Shown here one piece after another: positions 7,673 to 16,141 of a DNA stretch of 64,000 nucleotides; position 1 is the stretch's first letter; every line of letters starts with the position of its first letter. The position numbers were made by a program, and so were the translations under genes. The DNA is taken from positions 1-64,000 of the forward strand of contig NZ_BAMX01000003.1 of NCBI RefSeq assembly GCF_000963965.1. The letters are read 5' to 3'. Origin of the DNA: Acetobacter orientalis (GTDB lineage Bacteria; Pseudomonadota; Alphaproteobacteria; Acetobacterales; Acetobacteraceae). The notes beneath the pieces were generated by a model that did no database searches, had not been told where the DNA came from, and worked only from the letters and a program-made list of their open reading frames with translations.

Positions 7673-8241
7673 CCCCCTTTATTTCAGACCCACCCGCTGT
7701 GGCGCAGGCTAAAAAGCAAGCCCGTACCGGGTGCCTGCACGCGCTTAAAACACGCAACCCAGCACTAGACAGCCTGCTCTGTGCCCGCTTGGCAGAAACC
7801 CTGCTGGCACTACCCGCACAAAATATTGCCTGTGTGTGGCCCCTACCGCACGAGGTTGATGTACGCCCCCTATGCCACGCTTTACACAAGGCGGGCCGTA
7901 CCGTGTTACTGCCAGAAACCCCACCGCGCGGGCACCCGTTGCAGTTTAGGGTTTGGCACCCACAAGGCAGCATGGTGCCAGGCCGCTTTGGCACAGAAGT
8001 GCCTGATGGCCCCTATGCTGCCCCCCAAGCTCTTTTGGTGCCTCTTGTGGGTTTTGACCGTACTGGCAACCGGCTGGGGTATGGTGGTGGCTATTACGAC
8101 CGCACACTCGCTGGCCTGCCAGCTATTCCGGCAGTAGGGTATGCTCTTTCGGTGCAAGAGGTAGACCATCTGCCCACCGGCCCGTATGACAAACCTCTCT
8201 CTTGTATCGTAACAGAAAAAGAGAGGCTGCATTTTGACTGA
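7654..8241 (+). CDS. fau: 5-formyltetrahydrofolate cyclo-ligase
   Basis: 195 aa from the ATG at 7654. That codon lies in the 3' arm of 6S RNA, so the GTG at 7699 (VAQAKKQARTG) may be the real start; neither has a strong ribosome site. The family signature near the C-terminus is clear: LLVPLVGFDRTGNRLGYGGGYYDRTL, binding ATP and folate. It converts 5-formyl-THF to 5,10-methenyl-THF in the cytosol, feeding the pool also used by FolD, encoded at 38.4 kb. Cotranscription of 6S RNA and this gene is common in other bacteria. Confidence 0.9.
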   Translation: MVAPHLPPFISDPPAVAQAKKQARTGCLHALKTRNPALDSLLCARLAETLLALPAQNIACVWPLPHEVDVRPLCHALHKAGRTVLLPETPPRGHPLQFRVWHPQGSMVPGRFGTEVPDGPYAAPQALLVPLVGFDRTGNRLGYGGGYYDRTLAGLPAIPAVGYALSVQEVDHLPTGPYDKPLSCIVTEKERLHFD

Positions 8242-8265
8242 ACGTACACACAGAAAGACCAGCGC

Positions 8266-9081
8266 GTGAGAATTCTGTTTTTAGGGGATATTGTAGGCCG
8301 CAGCGGGCGCGAGGGGGTGTTAAGCCGCCTGCCCACCCTGCGGCAAAAGCTCGCGCTTGACCTTGTTATTGTCAACGCAGAAAACGCAAGCCACGGCTTT
8401 GGCCTTTCCCCCGGTATTGCAACCGACCTGTTTAACGGTGGGGTTGATGTTATTACCCTTGGCAACCACAGCTGGGACAGGCGCGACCTTATACCCCATA
8501 TAGATGCAGCCCCGCGCATTATACGCCCGCTTAACTTTCCGCCCGGCACACCGGGCAATGGCAGCGTACAAATTGAGCTGGCCGATGGCCGCAAAGCCCT
8601 TGTGGTTAACGCCATGGGCCGTCTGTTTATGGACCCCCTCGATGACCCCTTCCGTTCTATTAACGAGCTACTAACCCGCCACCGCCTAGGGGTAACCACC
8701 CAAGCCATTGTGGTCGATATTCATGCTGAAGCCACCAGCGAAAAATGGGCGCTGGGCAACGTGCTTGATGGCCGGGTGTCTTTGGTTGTGGGCACCCACA
8801 CCCACACACCCACAGCAGACCACCGCATTTTGCCCGCGGGCACAGCATTTCAGACCGATGCTGGCATGTGCGGAGACTACGACAGCGTTATTGGCATGAG
8901 CAAAGCCCCCGCCATGACCCGCTTTTTACGCAAAATGCCCGGCGAGCGCCTACAACCCGCTGAAGGTGAGGCCACCATTTGCGGCATTATGGTAGAAACA
9001 GACGATGCCACCGGCCTTGCCCGCCGCTTGGCCCCCTTACGCCAGGGTGGGCTGCTGGCACAAACCATGCCAGATTTCTAA
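8266..9081 (+). CDS. YmdB-type metallophosphoesterase (TIGR00282 family)
   Basis: 271 aa with a GTG start. Calcineurin-like phosphoesterase motifs run in order: FLGDIVGRSGR (residues 5-15), NAENASHGFG, TLGNHSWDRRD, then VDIHAEATSEK and GTHTHTPTADHRILP. This is the Asp/Asn/His metal-ligand set of the YmdB family, which hydrolyses cyclic nucleotides such as 2',3'-cAMP in Bacillus and Deinococcus. It lies 24 bases after fau and is followed by a strong terminator, so it ends the zapA-6S-fau unit. Substrate here is not known. Confidence 0.88.
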   Translation: MRILFLGDIVGRSGREGVLSRLPTLRQKLALDLVIVNAENASHGFGLSPGIATDLFNGGVDVITLGNHSWDRRDLIPHIDAAPRIIRPLNFPPGTPGNGSVQIELADGRKALVVNAMGRLFMDPLDDPFRSINELLTRHRLGVTTQAIVVDIHAEATSEKWALGNVLDGRVSLVVGTHTHTPTADHRILPAGTAFQTDAGMCGDYDSVIGMSKAPAMTRFLRKMPGERLQPAEGEATICGIMVETDDATGLARRLAPLRQGGLLAQTMPDF

Positions 9082-9115
9082 TGGCTCACGTTTCTTAGCC
9101 AAACAAAAACCCAAC

Positions 9116-9163
9116 AAAAAAGCCCAGAGCCGCGCCTCAACTGGCCATGCTCCGGGCTTTTTT
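9116..9163. terminator. Rho-independent terminator after the YmdB-type gene
   Basis: Stem AGCCCAGAGC (9121-9130) with GCTCCGGGCT (9149-9158), one mismatch, flanked by six A and six T. It could act in both directions between the convergent YmdB-type and HAD genes. Confidence 0.85.
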
Positions 9164-9238
9164 CATACGTACCGTATTCAAACGGCTACCTTAGTAACGG
9201 CGGGTTAACACATAGACACGTGGCGCTGTAGGTATGGC

Positions 9239-10111
9239 TTACCAGACCAAACGCGGCAGGCTGGCTACCGGGCGCAGACCGGCTCCTTCCGCTTCCTCAG
9301 CCGCAAGGGCAGCGTTATTGCCCAGCATTTCTTGGTGAATACCCCCTAAAACCCAAGCGCCATCAATACCCGCAACCGCAGCGCCACGTATATCTGTTGC
9401 CAAGGCATCCCCAATGCCCAAAATACGGCTTTGCGGCACGCCAAGCATGTCAAAAACAGGGGCATACACTTCTGCATAGGGTTTACCTACCCAACGCACA
9501 TTGCCCCCTTCCTGCTCGTAAAATGCCGCTAACGCTCCGGCGCAAATCATGCGTTTTCCGCCTTTTACCACCACCATATCGGGGTTAGCACACAGCATGG
9601 GCAGGCCGCGTTCTAGCCCTGCGCGTAACTCTGGCAGGTAGGGGTCAACCGAGTCTGTCCCGCGCTCAGCATCTGGGCCAGTATTTAAAATAAACTGTGC
9701 TTGGGTAGCGTCTGCCACGCGCTCAAGGGCTAAGCCGTCATACAAACCAAGGTCGTGGGTGCCACCAACATGCAGCACTTTATCGCCTAAACGTGCAAAC
9801 CAAGGGTCTGTACGGGCTTGCAACAGGCGGCGCACCAACTCACCGCTGGTCATAACTCCGTCATGCAGGGTGCGGTCTACCCCAAACCCTTCAAGCTGGT
9901 TGCACACTACCTCTGCCGGGCGGGGCGCGTTAGACAGCATAACAACCCGTTTACCCGCAGCCCGCAGGGCTTTTAAGCAGTCAACCGCACCGGGGTAAGG
10001 CTGCACGCCATCGTGCACGGTGCCCCACAGGTCAATAACATACCCATCATACTGGTCTGCCAAAGCAGACAGACCTTGCAGGTTTTGCATTGCAAAGGGG
10101 GCTTGCGTCAT
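9239..10111 (-). CDS. HAD-superfamily class IIA hydrolase (TIGR01459 type)
   Basis: 290 aa. HAD motif I appears as YVIDLWGTVHDG (Asp nucleophile with WGT in place of DGT), motif II in VVMLSNAPRP, a Lys motif around VGKPYAEVY, and motif IV in ILGIGDALATDIRGA. This arrangement matches the TIGR01459 subfamily, related to NagD-type phosphatases; substrate unknown. The start codon overlaps the pyrD stop codon by one base (TAATG), so the gene is probably translationally coupled to pyrD. Confidence 0.87.
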   Translation of the reverse strand: MTQAPFAMQNLQGLSALADQYDGYVIDLWGTVHDGVQPYPGAVDCLKALRAAGKRVVMLSNAPRPAEVVCNQLEGFGVDRTLHDGVMTSGELVRRLLQARTDPWFARLGDKVLHVGGTHDLGLYDGLALERVADATQAQFILNTGPDAERGTDSVDPYLPELRAGLERGLPMLCANPDMVVVKGGKRMICAGALAAFYEQEGGNVRWVGKPYAEVYAPVFDMLGVPQSRILGIGDALATDIRGAAVAGIDGAWVLGGIHQEMLGNNAALAAEEAEGAGLRPVASLPRLVW

Positions 10112-11184
10112 TACAGGGCGCTCCCGCGTACATCATCCAGCACTTCAATGCCGTCTTGGTGCATGAGGTCTAGTAGTTCGCGCTTTAGGCGGTTCACAAG
10201 GGCTGGGCCTTCATACGCAAAAGCAGAATAGACCTGCACCAGGTCAGCCCCAAGGCGAATACGCTCTAAAATATCGGCCCCGCTTTCAATACCACCGCAC
10301 GCAACCAGCGCCATACGGCCAGCAGCGGCCTGTGCCACAAGGCGCAGCATTTCGGTTGCCCGTGGCCGCAAGGGCCGCCCAGACAGGCCGCCACTTTCGC
10401 CCTTAAACATGCTTTGCAAGCTGGCAGGCCGGGCCAACGTAGTGTTGGACACAATAAGCCCCTGCGCACCACCGGCTATCGCGGCCTCTACAATTGGGCC
10501 AATGGCCTCATTTTCTAGGTCTGGGGCTAGTTTTACCAGCAAGGGCGGCCGCTCTGGGTGGCGCTCGGCAATGGCATCCAGAATACTTTTAAGGCGGGCC
10601 GCATCTTGCAGCCCCCGCAACCCCGGCGTGTTGGGAGACGACACATTGAGCACAATGTAATTAACGTAAGGTTTTACCCGCCCAACCAGTGCGGGGTAGT
10701 CGCGCTCTGGGTCTGCACCGGTTTTGTTAATACCAAGGTTAGCTCCAATAGGCGCCCCGGCCCCGCCCCCACGGCCAGAAGGCAATGTGCGGTGCAAGCG
10801 GGCCAAACGCACGGCAAAGCGGTCTATCCCTTGGTTGTTAAAGCCCATACGGTTAATAACCGCGCGGTCTTCAGTAAGCCTAAACAAGCGGGGTTTTGGG
10901 TTACCAGCCTGGGGGCGGGGGGTTACTGTGCCTGCTTCAACAAACCCGAATCCAAGCTGGGCCAACGGGCGCATAACGCGTGCGTTTTTATCGAACCCGG
11001 CCGCAATGCCTATGGGGTTAGAAAAACGCATACCCAAGGTACGGGTAGCCAAGGCTGGGTCATCAACCGGGCGTTTTACTGGCACCGACACGCCCAGCAT
11101 AAGGGCATCGAGAGCAAGCTCGTGCGCAGTTTCGGGATCGAGTTTGCGCAGCAGCGGAAGGGAGAGAGAAGCTAGGGAAGACAT
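10111..11184 (-). CDS. pyrD: Dihydroorotate dehydrogenase (quinone), class 2
   Basis: 357 aa from the ATG at 11184 (MSSLASLSLPLLRKLDPETAHEL), which begins at the class 2 N-terminal amphipathic helix. Further upstream Mets at 11202 and 11256 are possible but unsupported by a ribosome site. Motifs include NPIGIAAGFDKNARV, NRMGFNNQGID, GANLGINK, NVSSPNTPGLR (with the class 2 catalytic Ser), and VACGGIESGADI for FMN phosphate binding. It oxidises dihydroorotate to orotate at the membrane and passes electrons to quinone, in pyrimidine synthesis. The HAD gene overlaps its stop. A Fur-like palindrome lies upstream, in the divergent region shared with the gene at 11355. Confidence 0.94.
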   Translation of the reverse strand: MSSLASLSLPLLRKLDPETAHELALDALMLGVSVPVKRPVDDPALATRTLGMRFSNPIGIAAGFDKNARVMRPLAQLGFGFVEAGTVTPRPQAGNPKPRLFRLTEDRAVINRMGFNNQGIDRFAVRLARLHRTLPSGRGGGAGAPIGANLGINKTGADPERDYPALVGRVKPYVNYIVLNVSSPNTPGLRGLQDAARLKSILDAIAERHPERPPLLVKLAPDLENEAIGPIVEAAIAGGAQGLIVSNTTLARPASLQSMFKGESGGLSGRPLRPRATEMLRLVAQAAAGRMALVACGGIESGADILERIRLGADLVQVYSAFAYEGPALVNRLKRELLDLMHQDGIEVLDDVRGSAL

Positions 11185-11276
11185 AAATTCTGTCTGCCCC
11201 ATGCAGGCGCACAAGAAAAGCAGAAATTCAGCCTGATCTTTCGCTGCATAAGACATCTGCTTACTTTTTATGTTGC

Positions 11277-11297
11277 AAATGAGAATAGTTCTCATTT
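11277..11297. promoter_or_regulatory. Fur-box-like palindrome
   Basis: A perfect 21-base palindrome: AAATGAGAA, TAG, TTCTCATTT. The half site TGAGAA with its mirror TTCTCA closely resembles Fur boxes of the AATGAGAATnATTCTCATT kind. It lies 58 bases upstream of the start at 11355 on the plus strand and 93 bases upstream of pyrD on the minus strand. Iron-dependent repression of one or both genes is inference. Confidence 0.7.
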
Positions 11298-11354
11298 AAA
11301 AGAAGGTCATCACAGTTTAAGAGGATGAGGGTCTCTCCCCCTCAGGAATGCGCC

Positions 11355-11972
11355 ATGACACGTTCACCTGTTTACCTGACAGACCTTGCCTGTAGCGAAC
11401 GGCTGACAATCTGGACCATTCGCCGCCTTGCCGGTGAGGCCCCTTCTCCTGCCCCGTCTGCCTGCGGCCGACAACTTGGGCTGTTTCTGCCATGTTTTAG
11501 GCAGGAATTTTTAGCCGTATCGACCGCATTTCATGAGGCATTAAGCCGCATGGCAGCGCTCAAAATGCCATCGCTTGATATTCGGGTCGGCAGCACATTA
11601 GCCATTACCCCTACAGAATACAGCCTGCTCCTTGCCACAGAAGCCGCCCAAAACGAGCGGGAGAGCGATGTGCAGGCACTCCTGCGCCCACTCCTCCCCT
11701 TTCCTGCACTGGTGAACGGCCTTGCCTCTGCCATTACCACCCTTGGAGCATGCCTTGCCGGGGCTGGCTACTGGCTCTCTCGCCATGCCATTACCACTTT
11801 GGTGCGCCCTGCCGCACTGGCCAGCACCCCAACGCGCCATAATAGCGCAACGGGGGCAGCCCTCTCTCTGAGCCGCTGGCACGATTTTGATGTCGGCAAC
11901 CACCGCATGACCTGGCCCCTAGGGGCCCACCGCATGGAAGAAAGCGTAAACCACAGCGCCTATGTGCATTAA
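11355..11972 (+). CDS. Protein of unknown function behind a Fur-like box
   Basis: 205 aa. The ATG at 11355 has CAGGA nine bases upstream. The N-terminal half (LTDLACSERLTIWTIRRLAG ... CFRQEFLAVSTAFHEALSRM) is helical in character, and a hydrophobic segment, ALVNGLASAITTLGACLAG, falls near residues 115-135. The C-terminal part is rich in His, Arg and Trp (RWHDFDVGNHRM). I do not recognise a family. The palindrome at 11277-11297 suggests iron-responsive expression. It is followed by dinB on the same strand, but dinB has its own SOS box. Confidence 0.65.
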   Translation: MTRSPVYLTDLACSERLTIWTIRRLAGEAPSPAPSACGRQLGLFLPCFRQEFLAVSTAFHEALSRMAALKMPSLDIRVGSTLAITPTEYSLLLATEAAQNERESDVQALLRPLLPFPALVNGLASAITTLGACLAGAGYWLSRHAITTLVRPAALASTPTRHNSATGAALSLSRWHDFDVGNHRMTWPLGAHRMEESVNHSAYVH

Positions 11973-11995
11973 ACACACCACACACGCATAAAAAA

Positions 11996-12010
11996 GAACA
12001 AAAAAAGAAC
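11996..12010 (+). promoter_or_regulatory. LexA (SOS) box of dinB
   Basis: GAAC-N7-GAAC with an all-A spacer, the reverse complement of the alphaproteobacterial LexA consensus GTTC-N7-GTTC. It sits 54 bases before the dinB start codon, where a repressor would block transcription. DNA-damage induction of dinB is the expected result. Confidence 0.85.
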
Positions 12011-12063
12011 ATTTTTGCGCATAGAGGGGTTAAAACCCCCATACACTGTGGTAGGCTGGCCCC

Positions 12064-13149
12064 ATGAGCCAGCCTGTGCGCCGCATTATCCATATTGATA
12101 TGGATGCTTTTTATGCCTCGGTCGAGCAACGCGATGCGCCAGCGCTCAAAGGCCAGCCTGTAGCCGTTGGCCGCAGTCAGGAGCGCGGAGTCGTAGCGGC
12201 AGCAAGTTACGAAGCCCGTAAATTTGGTGTGCGCTCTGCCATGCCCTCTGTCGTGGCCCGCAGAAAATGCCCACACCTTGTTTTTGTGCCACCACGCTTT
12301 GAGGTGTACCGGGCCGTTTCGGCCCAAATTCACGCTATTTTTGCCCGCTATACGCCACTTATTCAGCCGCTCTCGCTCGATGAAGCATATCTTGATGTTA
12401 CGAACCCGCTCCTCCCCCGCCCGTCTGCCACGGCCATAGCGCAAGAGATCAGAGCCGCCATTTTGGCTGAAACAGGGCTGACAGCTTCTGCTGGCATTTC
12501 TTACAATAAATTCTTGGCCAAACTGGCGTCAGACTACCGCAAACCTAACGGGCAATTTGTTATTCCACCCAAGGCCGGGGCAGAGTTTGTCGCCACCCTG
12601 CCGGTCTCGACTTTTCATGGTATTGGCCCTGCCACAGCAGCCCGCATGAACGCCCTTGGCATTTACACAGGGGCAGACCTGAAAGCACAGACCCTGCCCT
12701 TTCTAAGCCAATATTTTGGCAAAGCTGCCAGCTTTTATTACGGCATTGCCCGCGGAGAAGACCACCGCCCCGTAGAAGTAGACCGCCCCCGCAAGTCTTT
12801 GGGGAAAGAAACGACGTTCGAGCAAGACCTGCACACACCAGACGCCCTGCTTGCAGCCCTAACAAACTTGGCAAATATGGTGTGGCGGGCATGTGGCAAG
12901 CGCCATATTTCAGGCCGTACCGTTACCCTTAAATTGCGCTATGCCGATTTTACACAACTTACCCGCAGTACCTCGCTCCAAACGTTGGTGCAAAACGAGG
13001 CACACCTGACTGAAACGGGCCGGTTTTTGCTTACCCCCCTCCTGCCCCTTGTGCAGGGTGTACGGCTATTGGGCTTAACTCTTTCTGCCCTAGACAGCAC
13101 AGAAAACCCAGCCACAGAAACACAGCTTTCATTGCTGCCAGATTTGTAA
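12064..13149 (+). CDS. dinB: DNA polymerase IV (Y family)
   Basis: 361 aa, usual length for DinB. The catalytic palm begins HIDMDAFYASVEQRD, carries the steric-gate region, then ASYEARKFGVRSAMP, the second acidic motif SLDEAYLDVT, and SAGISYNKFLAKLASDYRKPNG. Two thumb helix-hairpin-helix stretches follow (PVSTFHGIGPATAARMNALGI). The C-terminus ends in TQLSLLPDL, a beta-clamp binding motif. It performs error-prone translesion synthesis. The LexA box upstream predicts SOS control, independent of the preceding unknown gene. Confidence 0.96.
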   Translation: MSQPVRRIIHIDMDAFYASVEQRDAPALKGQPVAVGRSQERGVVAAASYEARKFGVRSAMPSVVARRKCPHLVFVPPRFEVYRAVSAQIHAIFARYTPLIQPLSLDEAYLDVTNPLLPRPSATAIAQEIRAAILAETGLTASAGISYNKFLAKLASDYRKPNGQFVIPPKAGAEFVATLPVSTFHGIGPATAARMNALGIYTGADLKAQTLPFLSQYFGKAASFYYGIARGEDHRPVEVDRPRKSLGKETTFEQDLHTPDALLAALTNLANMVWRACGKRHISGRTVTLKLRYADFTQLTRSTSLQTLVQNEAHLTETGRFLLTPLLPLVQGVRLLGLTLSALDSTENPATETQLSLLPDL

Positions 13150-13314
13150 AATAAAACCCCTAAAATTGGCGCAAGACTTGTCCTGAATTTTTGTTTGGTA
13201 TTAAGAACACCCTTCTCGACGCGAAGGAACACTTCCGGATTATTGTCTTTCCGCACTGAACTTGCTGGTTTTAACGCTTAACTTAGCAAACCCGGCGCTG
13301 GCGTGGCATGGCCT

Positions 13315-13353
13315 GTTTGCGGCATCCTATGGTCTACCCAGACCATGCCAAAC
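13315..13353 (+). promoter_or_regulatory. Hairpin in the leader of the permease gene
   Basis: ATGGTCT (13329-13335) pairs perfectly with AGACCAT (13340-13346) around a four-base loop. The stem can be extended by GGC/GCC and GTTT/AAAC with unpaired bases on the left side only. It ends about 58 bases before the permease start. There is no T-run, so it reads as a leader structure, not as a terminator. Function unknown. Confidence 0.45.
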
Positions 13354-13411
13354 GGCTCTGCCTGCTTTTCGGTGCATTTCAAGACATCCGGGCCAGTTTT
13401 AGGATGCCTGA

Positions 13412-14920
13412 ATGCCTCAGTCTGCCCCATTGCCCACGTCTGCACAGCCTAAACCCGCCTCTAACCTCACGTCTGAAGGCTACCACCGCGGGCTGGGCAA
13501 ACGCCAAATGCAAATGATCTCTATCGGCGGGGCTATTGGTACCGGGTTATTTTTGGGCGCAGGCTCGCGCTTGCAACAAATTGGGCCGTCTTTGGCGCTG
13601 GTCTATCTCGTTTGTGGTATTTTTGCATTTTTGATGCTGCGCGCCATGGGCGAGCTGGTTATGCACCGCCCCACCAGCGGCAGCTTTGTGTCTTACGCGC
13701 AAGAATTTCTTGGCCCCAAGGCGTCTTACATTGCCGGGTCAATGGCGTTTTTAAACTGGGCCATGGCAGGCATTGGCGATATTACCGCCGTAGCCCTGTA
13801 TATGCGCTTTTGGGGTAGTTTTGACAGCGTACCCCAATGGGTTTTTGCCCTCGTAGCCCTCGTGCTCATTACCGTTATGAACATGATAGGCGTGCGCTGG
13901 TTTGGCGAGATGGAGTTCTGGTTCTCTCTCGTTAAGGTTGGGGCACTCGTTACGTTTCTTGTGGTTGGCACCATCGTACTTGGCTTGCAGCTACCCTTAG
14001 CGGGGCACACACCGGGGCTGCACCTTATTACACAAAACGGCGGTATTTTTCCACACGGGGTACTACCGGCCCTTGTGCTCGTGCAAGGTGTGGTATTTGC
14101 CTACGCCGCTATTGAACTGGTAGGCACAGCCGCAGGTGAGTGCGAAGATGTTGAAAACGTGCTGCCAAAAGCCATTAACACGGTCATGTGGCGTATTGCG
14201 CTGTTTTATGTGGGCACAATTACCTTGCTGGTACTGCTCTTACCCTGGAACAGCTACCACGCTGGCGTTAGCCCATTTGTAACGTTTTTTGCCAATTTAG
14301 GCATACCGGGCGTTGATAGCATTATGAACATTGTAGTGCTTACCGCAGCGCTCTCCAGCCTTAACTCTGGGCTGTATTCGACCGGGCGTATTTTGCGCGC
14401 ACTGGCCCTAGATGGCTCAGCCCCGCGCTACCTTACCCACATGAACAAAAATGCTATTCCATCAGCCGCTATTCTCACCACCGTTTCAATTTACCTTGTT
14501 GGTGTGGTGCTCAACTACCTGCTGCCAGCACAAATTTTTGAAATTGTGCTAAATGTTTCTTCTATCGGTATTTTGGGCACATGGGCTTTCATTGTGCTGT
14601 GCCAAATTAAGCTCCGCCAAGCCATTAACAACGGCACCGTGCGCGCAACCTCTTTCCCTATGCCCGGTGCCCCTTTTACGTCTTGGCTCACACTCGCCTT
14701 TTACGCCTGCGTGCTGGTTATGATGGCGTTTGACTACCCCAACGGCACATGGAGCTTTTGTGCCATTCCCGTTATTGCACTGTTACTAGTTATAGGCTGG
14801 AAAACCTTCCGCCACGTACCAAACCATGAAGCCGTGCCGCAAACCGTGCCTTCTATCCAACTCACAGAAGATCTGCTGGAACATACTGAACACACCAGAA
14901 AAAGACCCAACAAAGACTAA
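13412..14920 (+). CDS. ansP: Amino acid permease, L-asparagine permease (AnsP) type
   Basis: 502 aa, APC superfamily, amino acid transporter family with 12 predicted membrane segments. It opens GYHRGLGKRQMQMISIGGAIGTGLFLGAG, the substrate-binding unwound helix 1. The segments HRPTSGSFVSYAQEFLGPKA, GVVFAYAAIELVGTAAGE and TAALSSLNSGLYSTGRILRALA are closest in my recollection to AnsP from Mycobacterium and enterics. Substrate specificity within the family (Asn, GABA, aromatic or D-amino acids) cannot be fixed from motifs alone. It is a single gene ended by a strong terminator; the upstream leader carries a hairpin. Confidence 0.85.
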   Translation: MPQSAPLPTSAQPKPASNLTSEGYHRGLGKRQMQMISIGGAIGTGLFLGAGSRLQQIGPSLALVYLVCGIFAFLMLRAMGELVMHRPTSGSFVSYAQEFLGPKASYIAGSMAFLNWAMAGIGDITAVALYMRFWGSFDSVPQWVFALVALVLITVMNMIGVRWFGEMEFWFSLVKVGALVTFLVVGTIVLGLQLPLAGHTPGLHLITQNGGIFPHGVLPALVLVQGVVFAYAAIELVGTAAGECEDVENVLPKAINTVMWRIALFYVGTITLLVLLLPWNSYHAGVSPFVTFFANLGIPGVDSIMNIVVLTAALSSLNSGLYSTGRILRALALDGSAPRYLTHMNKNAIPSAAILTTVSIYLVGVVLNYLLPAQIFEIVLNVSSIGILGTWAFIVLCQIKLRQAINNGTVRATSFPMPGAPFTSWLTLAFYACVLVMMAFDYPNGTWSFCAIPVIALLLVIGWKTFRHVPNHEAVPQTVPSIQLTEDLLEHTEHTRKRPNKD

Positions 14921-14951
14921 ACAGCTATAAGCTAGCACAATCTGTCGTTAC

Positions 14952-14986
14952 AAAAATCCGCCCTTAGTCTTATGGGCGGATTTTTT
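14952..14986 (+). terminator. Rho-independent terminator of the permease gene
   Basis: Perfect 8-bp stem ATCCGCCC (14956-14963) with GGGCGGAT (14974-14981), followed by six T. Confidence 0.92.
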
Positions 14987-15173
14987 ATGTCCTAAGCGGC
15001 TTGGTCAACAAGCACCTAACATCAAAACCAACACGCCTTGTGAGCGCCTGAAGGTATGTGGTTTTCTGCGTCCATACAGCAGCGTCAGGGCTAAAAAATA
15101 CCCTCTCCTGCTTAACAAAATACCCAGCCAGCCCTCAACGCTCCATTCTTAAAGTGCCTCTAACAGATACGCT

Positions 15174-15662
15174 CTAGCGTAAAGGCCGCTTTTCCCGAAA
15201 GCCAAAGCATACGTAGTGCATAAAGGGCCCAAAGGGAAAAGCCGCTATATCTGGGTTAGCATGCACATAAGCCCGCCCATCAAAATACGGGTTGGGGTTA
15301 CGGCCTTCTTGCAAACCATGCTCTAAAAAATGCGCTACAGGCTCTATACCCGCCTCTTTTACATCTGGGTAAATTGCAAGATACCACGCGCCATCAAACG
15401 CAACCGCGGCTTCAGCCTCTGCTGTATGGGTGTTTTGGCCAGACATAACAGCGTCCTCTGCAAACTGGTCTGCCTCATCTAAAAGGCCCGTAAAAGACAC
15501 ATCCATCTCATCAACAGGTTCCAGCTCTTGGCCTGCTGTATATGACCGCCTTGCAGCACTAGCGCGCAATGCGGCTTTACCTCGCCCCCCTGTTGCCGGC
15601 TTTGTCATACGCCGTGTTTGGGTTTTTCCTTTTCTTGCCTTGCCTACCATTGTGCTGCTCAC
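15174..15662 (-). CDS. Small protein with two YPDV/HYL modules
   Basis: 162 aa from a GTG at 15662 with AAAGG just upstream; ATGs at 15650 and 15608 are alternatives. The first 45 residues are very basic, then an acidic linker follows. The C-terminal half holds two copies of a module: residues 89-123 (FDGAWYLAIYPDVKEAG..PVAHFLEHGLQEGRNP) and 127-160 (FDGRAYVHANPDIAAF..PFMHYVCFGFREKRP). The same module forms the N-terminus of the divergent glycosyltransferase at 16142, and is known at the front of many alphaproteobacterial glycosyltransferases. Here it has no catalytic domain attached. Its role is unknown; a polysaccharide- or transferase-binding adaptor is a guess. Confidence 0.7.
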   Translation of the reverse strand: MSSTMVGKARKGKTQTRRMTKPATGGRGKAALRASAARRSYTAGQELEPVDEMDVSFTGLLDEADQFAEDAVMSGQNTHTAEAEAAVAFDGAWYLAIYPDVKEAGIEPVAHFLEHGLQEGRNPNPYFDGRAYVHANPDIAAFPFGPFMHYVCFGFREKRPLR

Positions 15663-16141
15663 TGTGCCTTTTACCCCACTTTTACCAAATATGGTTTGTG
15701 CTGCCGTTTATCTGGCGCAGTGCTTTTACACTGTGCCACAAAAGGGTTTTTCTCACGGCTTCACCCCCAAAAAAGAGACCACCAGCCTCCTGCCCTTTAT
15801 TTGTATTTTTCCAGAATTAAAATACGGTTAAATGAAACACAAAAAATATTTGATAAATATAGAAAAACATATAATATATACTTAATTGTTATGTATTTTT
15901 TATAATACAGAACATACAAACGGATATTATTGTTTCAATAACGTTTTTTATATACATTTTATGTAGATAGAACTTGAGTAAATACCCCTTACTGCTCTCG
16001 CAAAGCCAACACCGTACCATGCAGCCACAAAATATTATAGCGGATTAAAATAATGCCTTCAAAGAAAAGAAAACAAATAAGGACCCTGTATAGAATTTTT
16101 AAAAATACCGTTTATATTTTTGCACGCATATAGGCCGCAGC
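15663..16141. other. AT-rich divergent intergenic region
   Basis: 479 bases between the module protein and the glycosyltransferase. From about 15820 to 15960 the sequence is extremely rich in A and T, far from the window average, with many TATAAT-like words (for example around 15870 and 15902), so individual promoters cannot be singled out. Small frames here have no ribosome site or recognisable product. The composition suggests acquired DNA, possibly silenced by a nucleoid protein. Confidence 0.6.

Noticed and set aside
10558-11236. Long plus-strand frames opposite pyrD
   Set aside because: Antisense shadows of a GC-biased gene; pyrD on the other strand explains the region fully.
15793-15905. 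Small frames in the AT-rich divergent region
   Set aside because: They lack ribosome sites and recognisable products and are expected by chance in such sequence.
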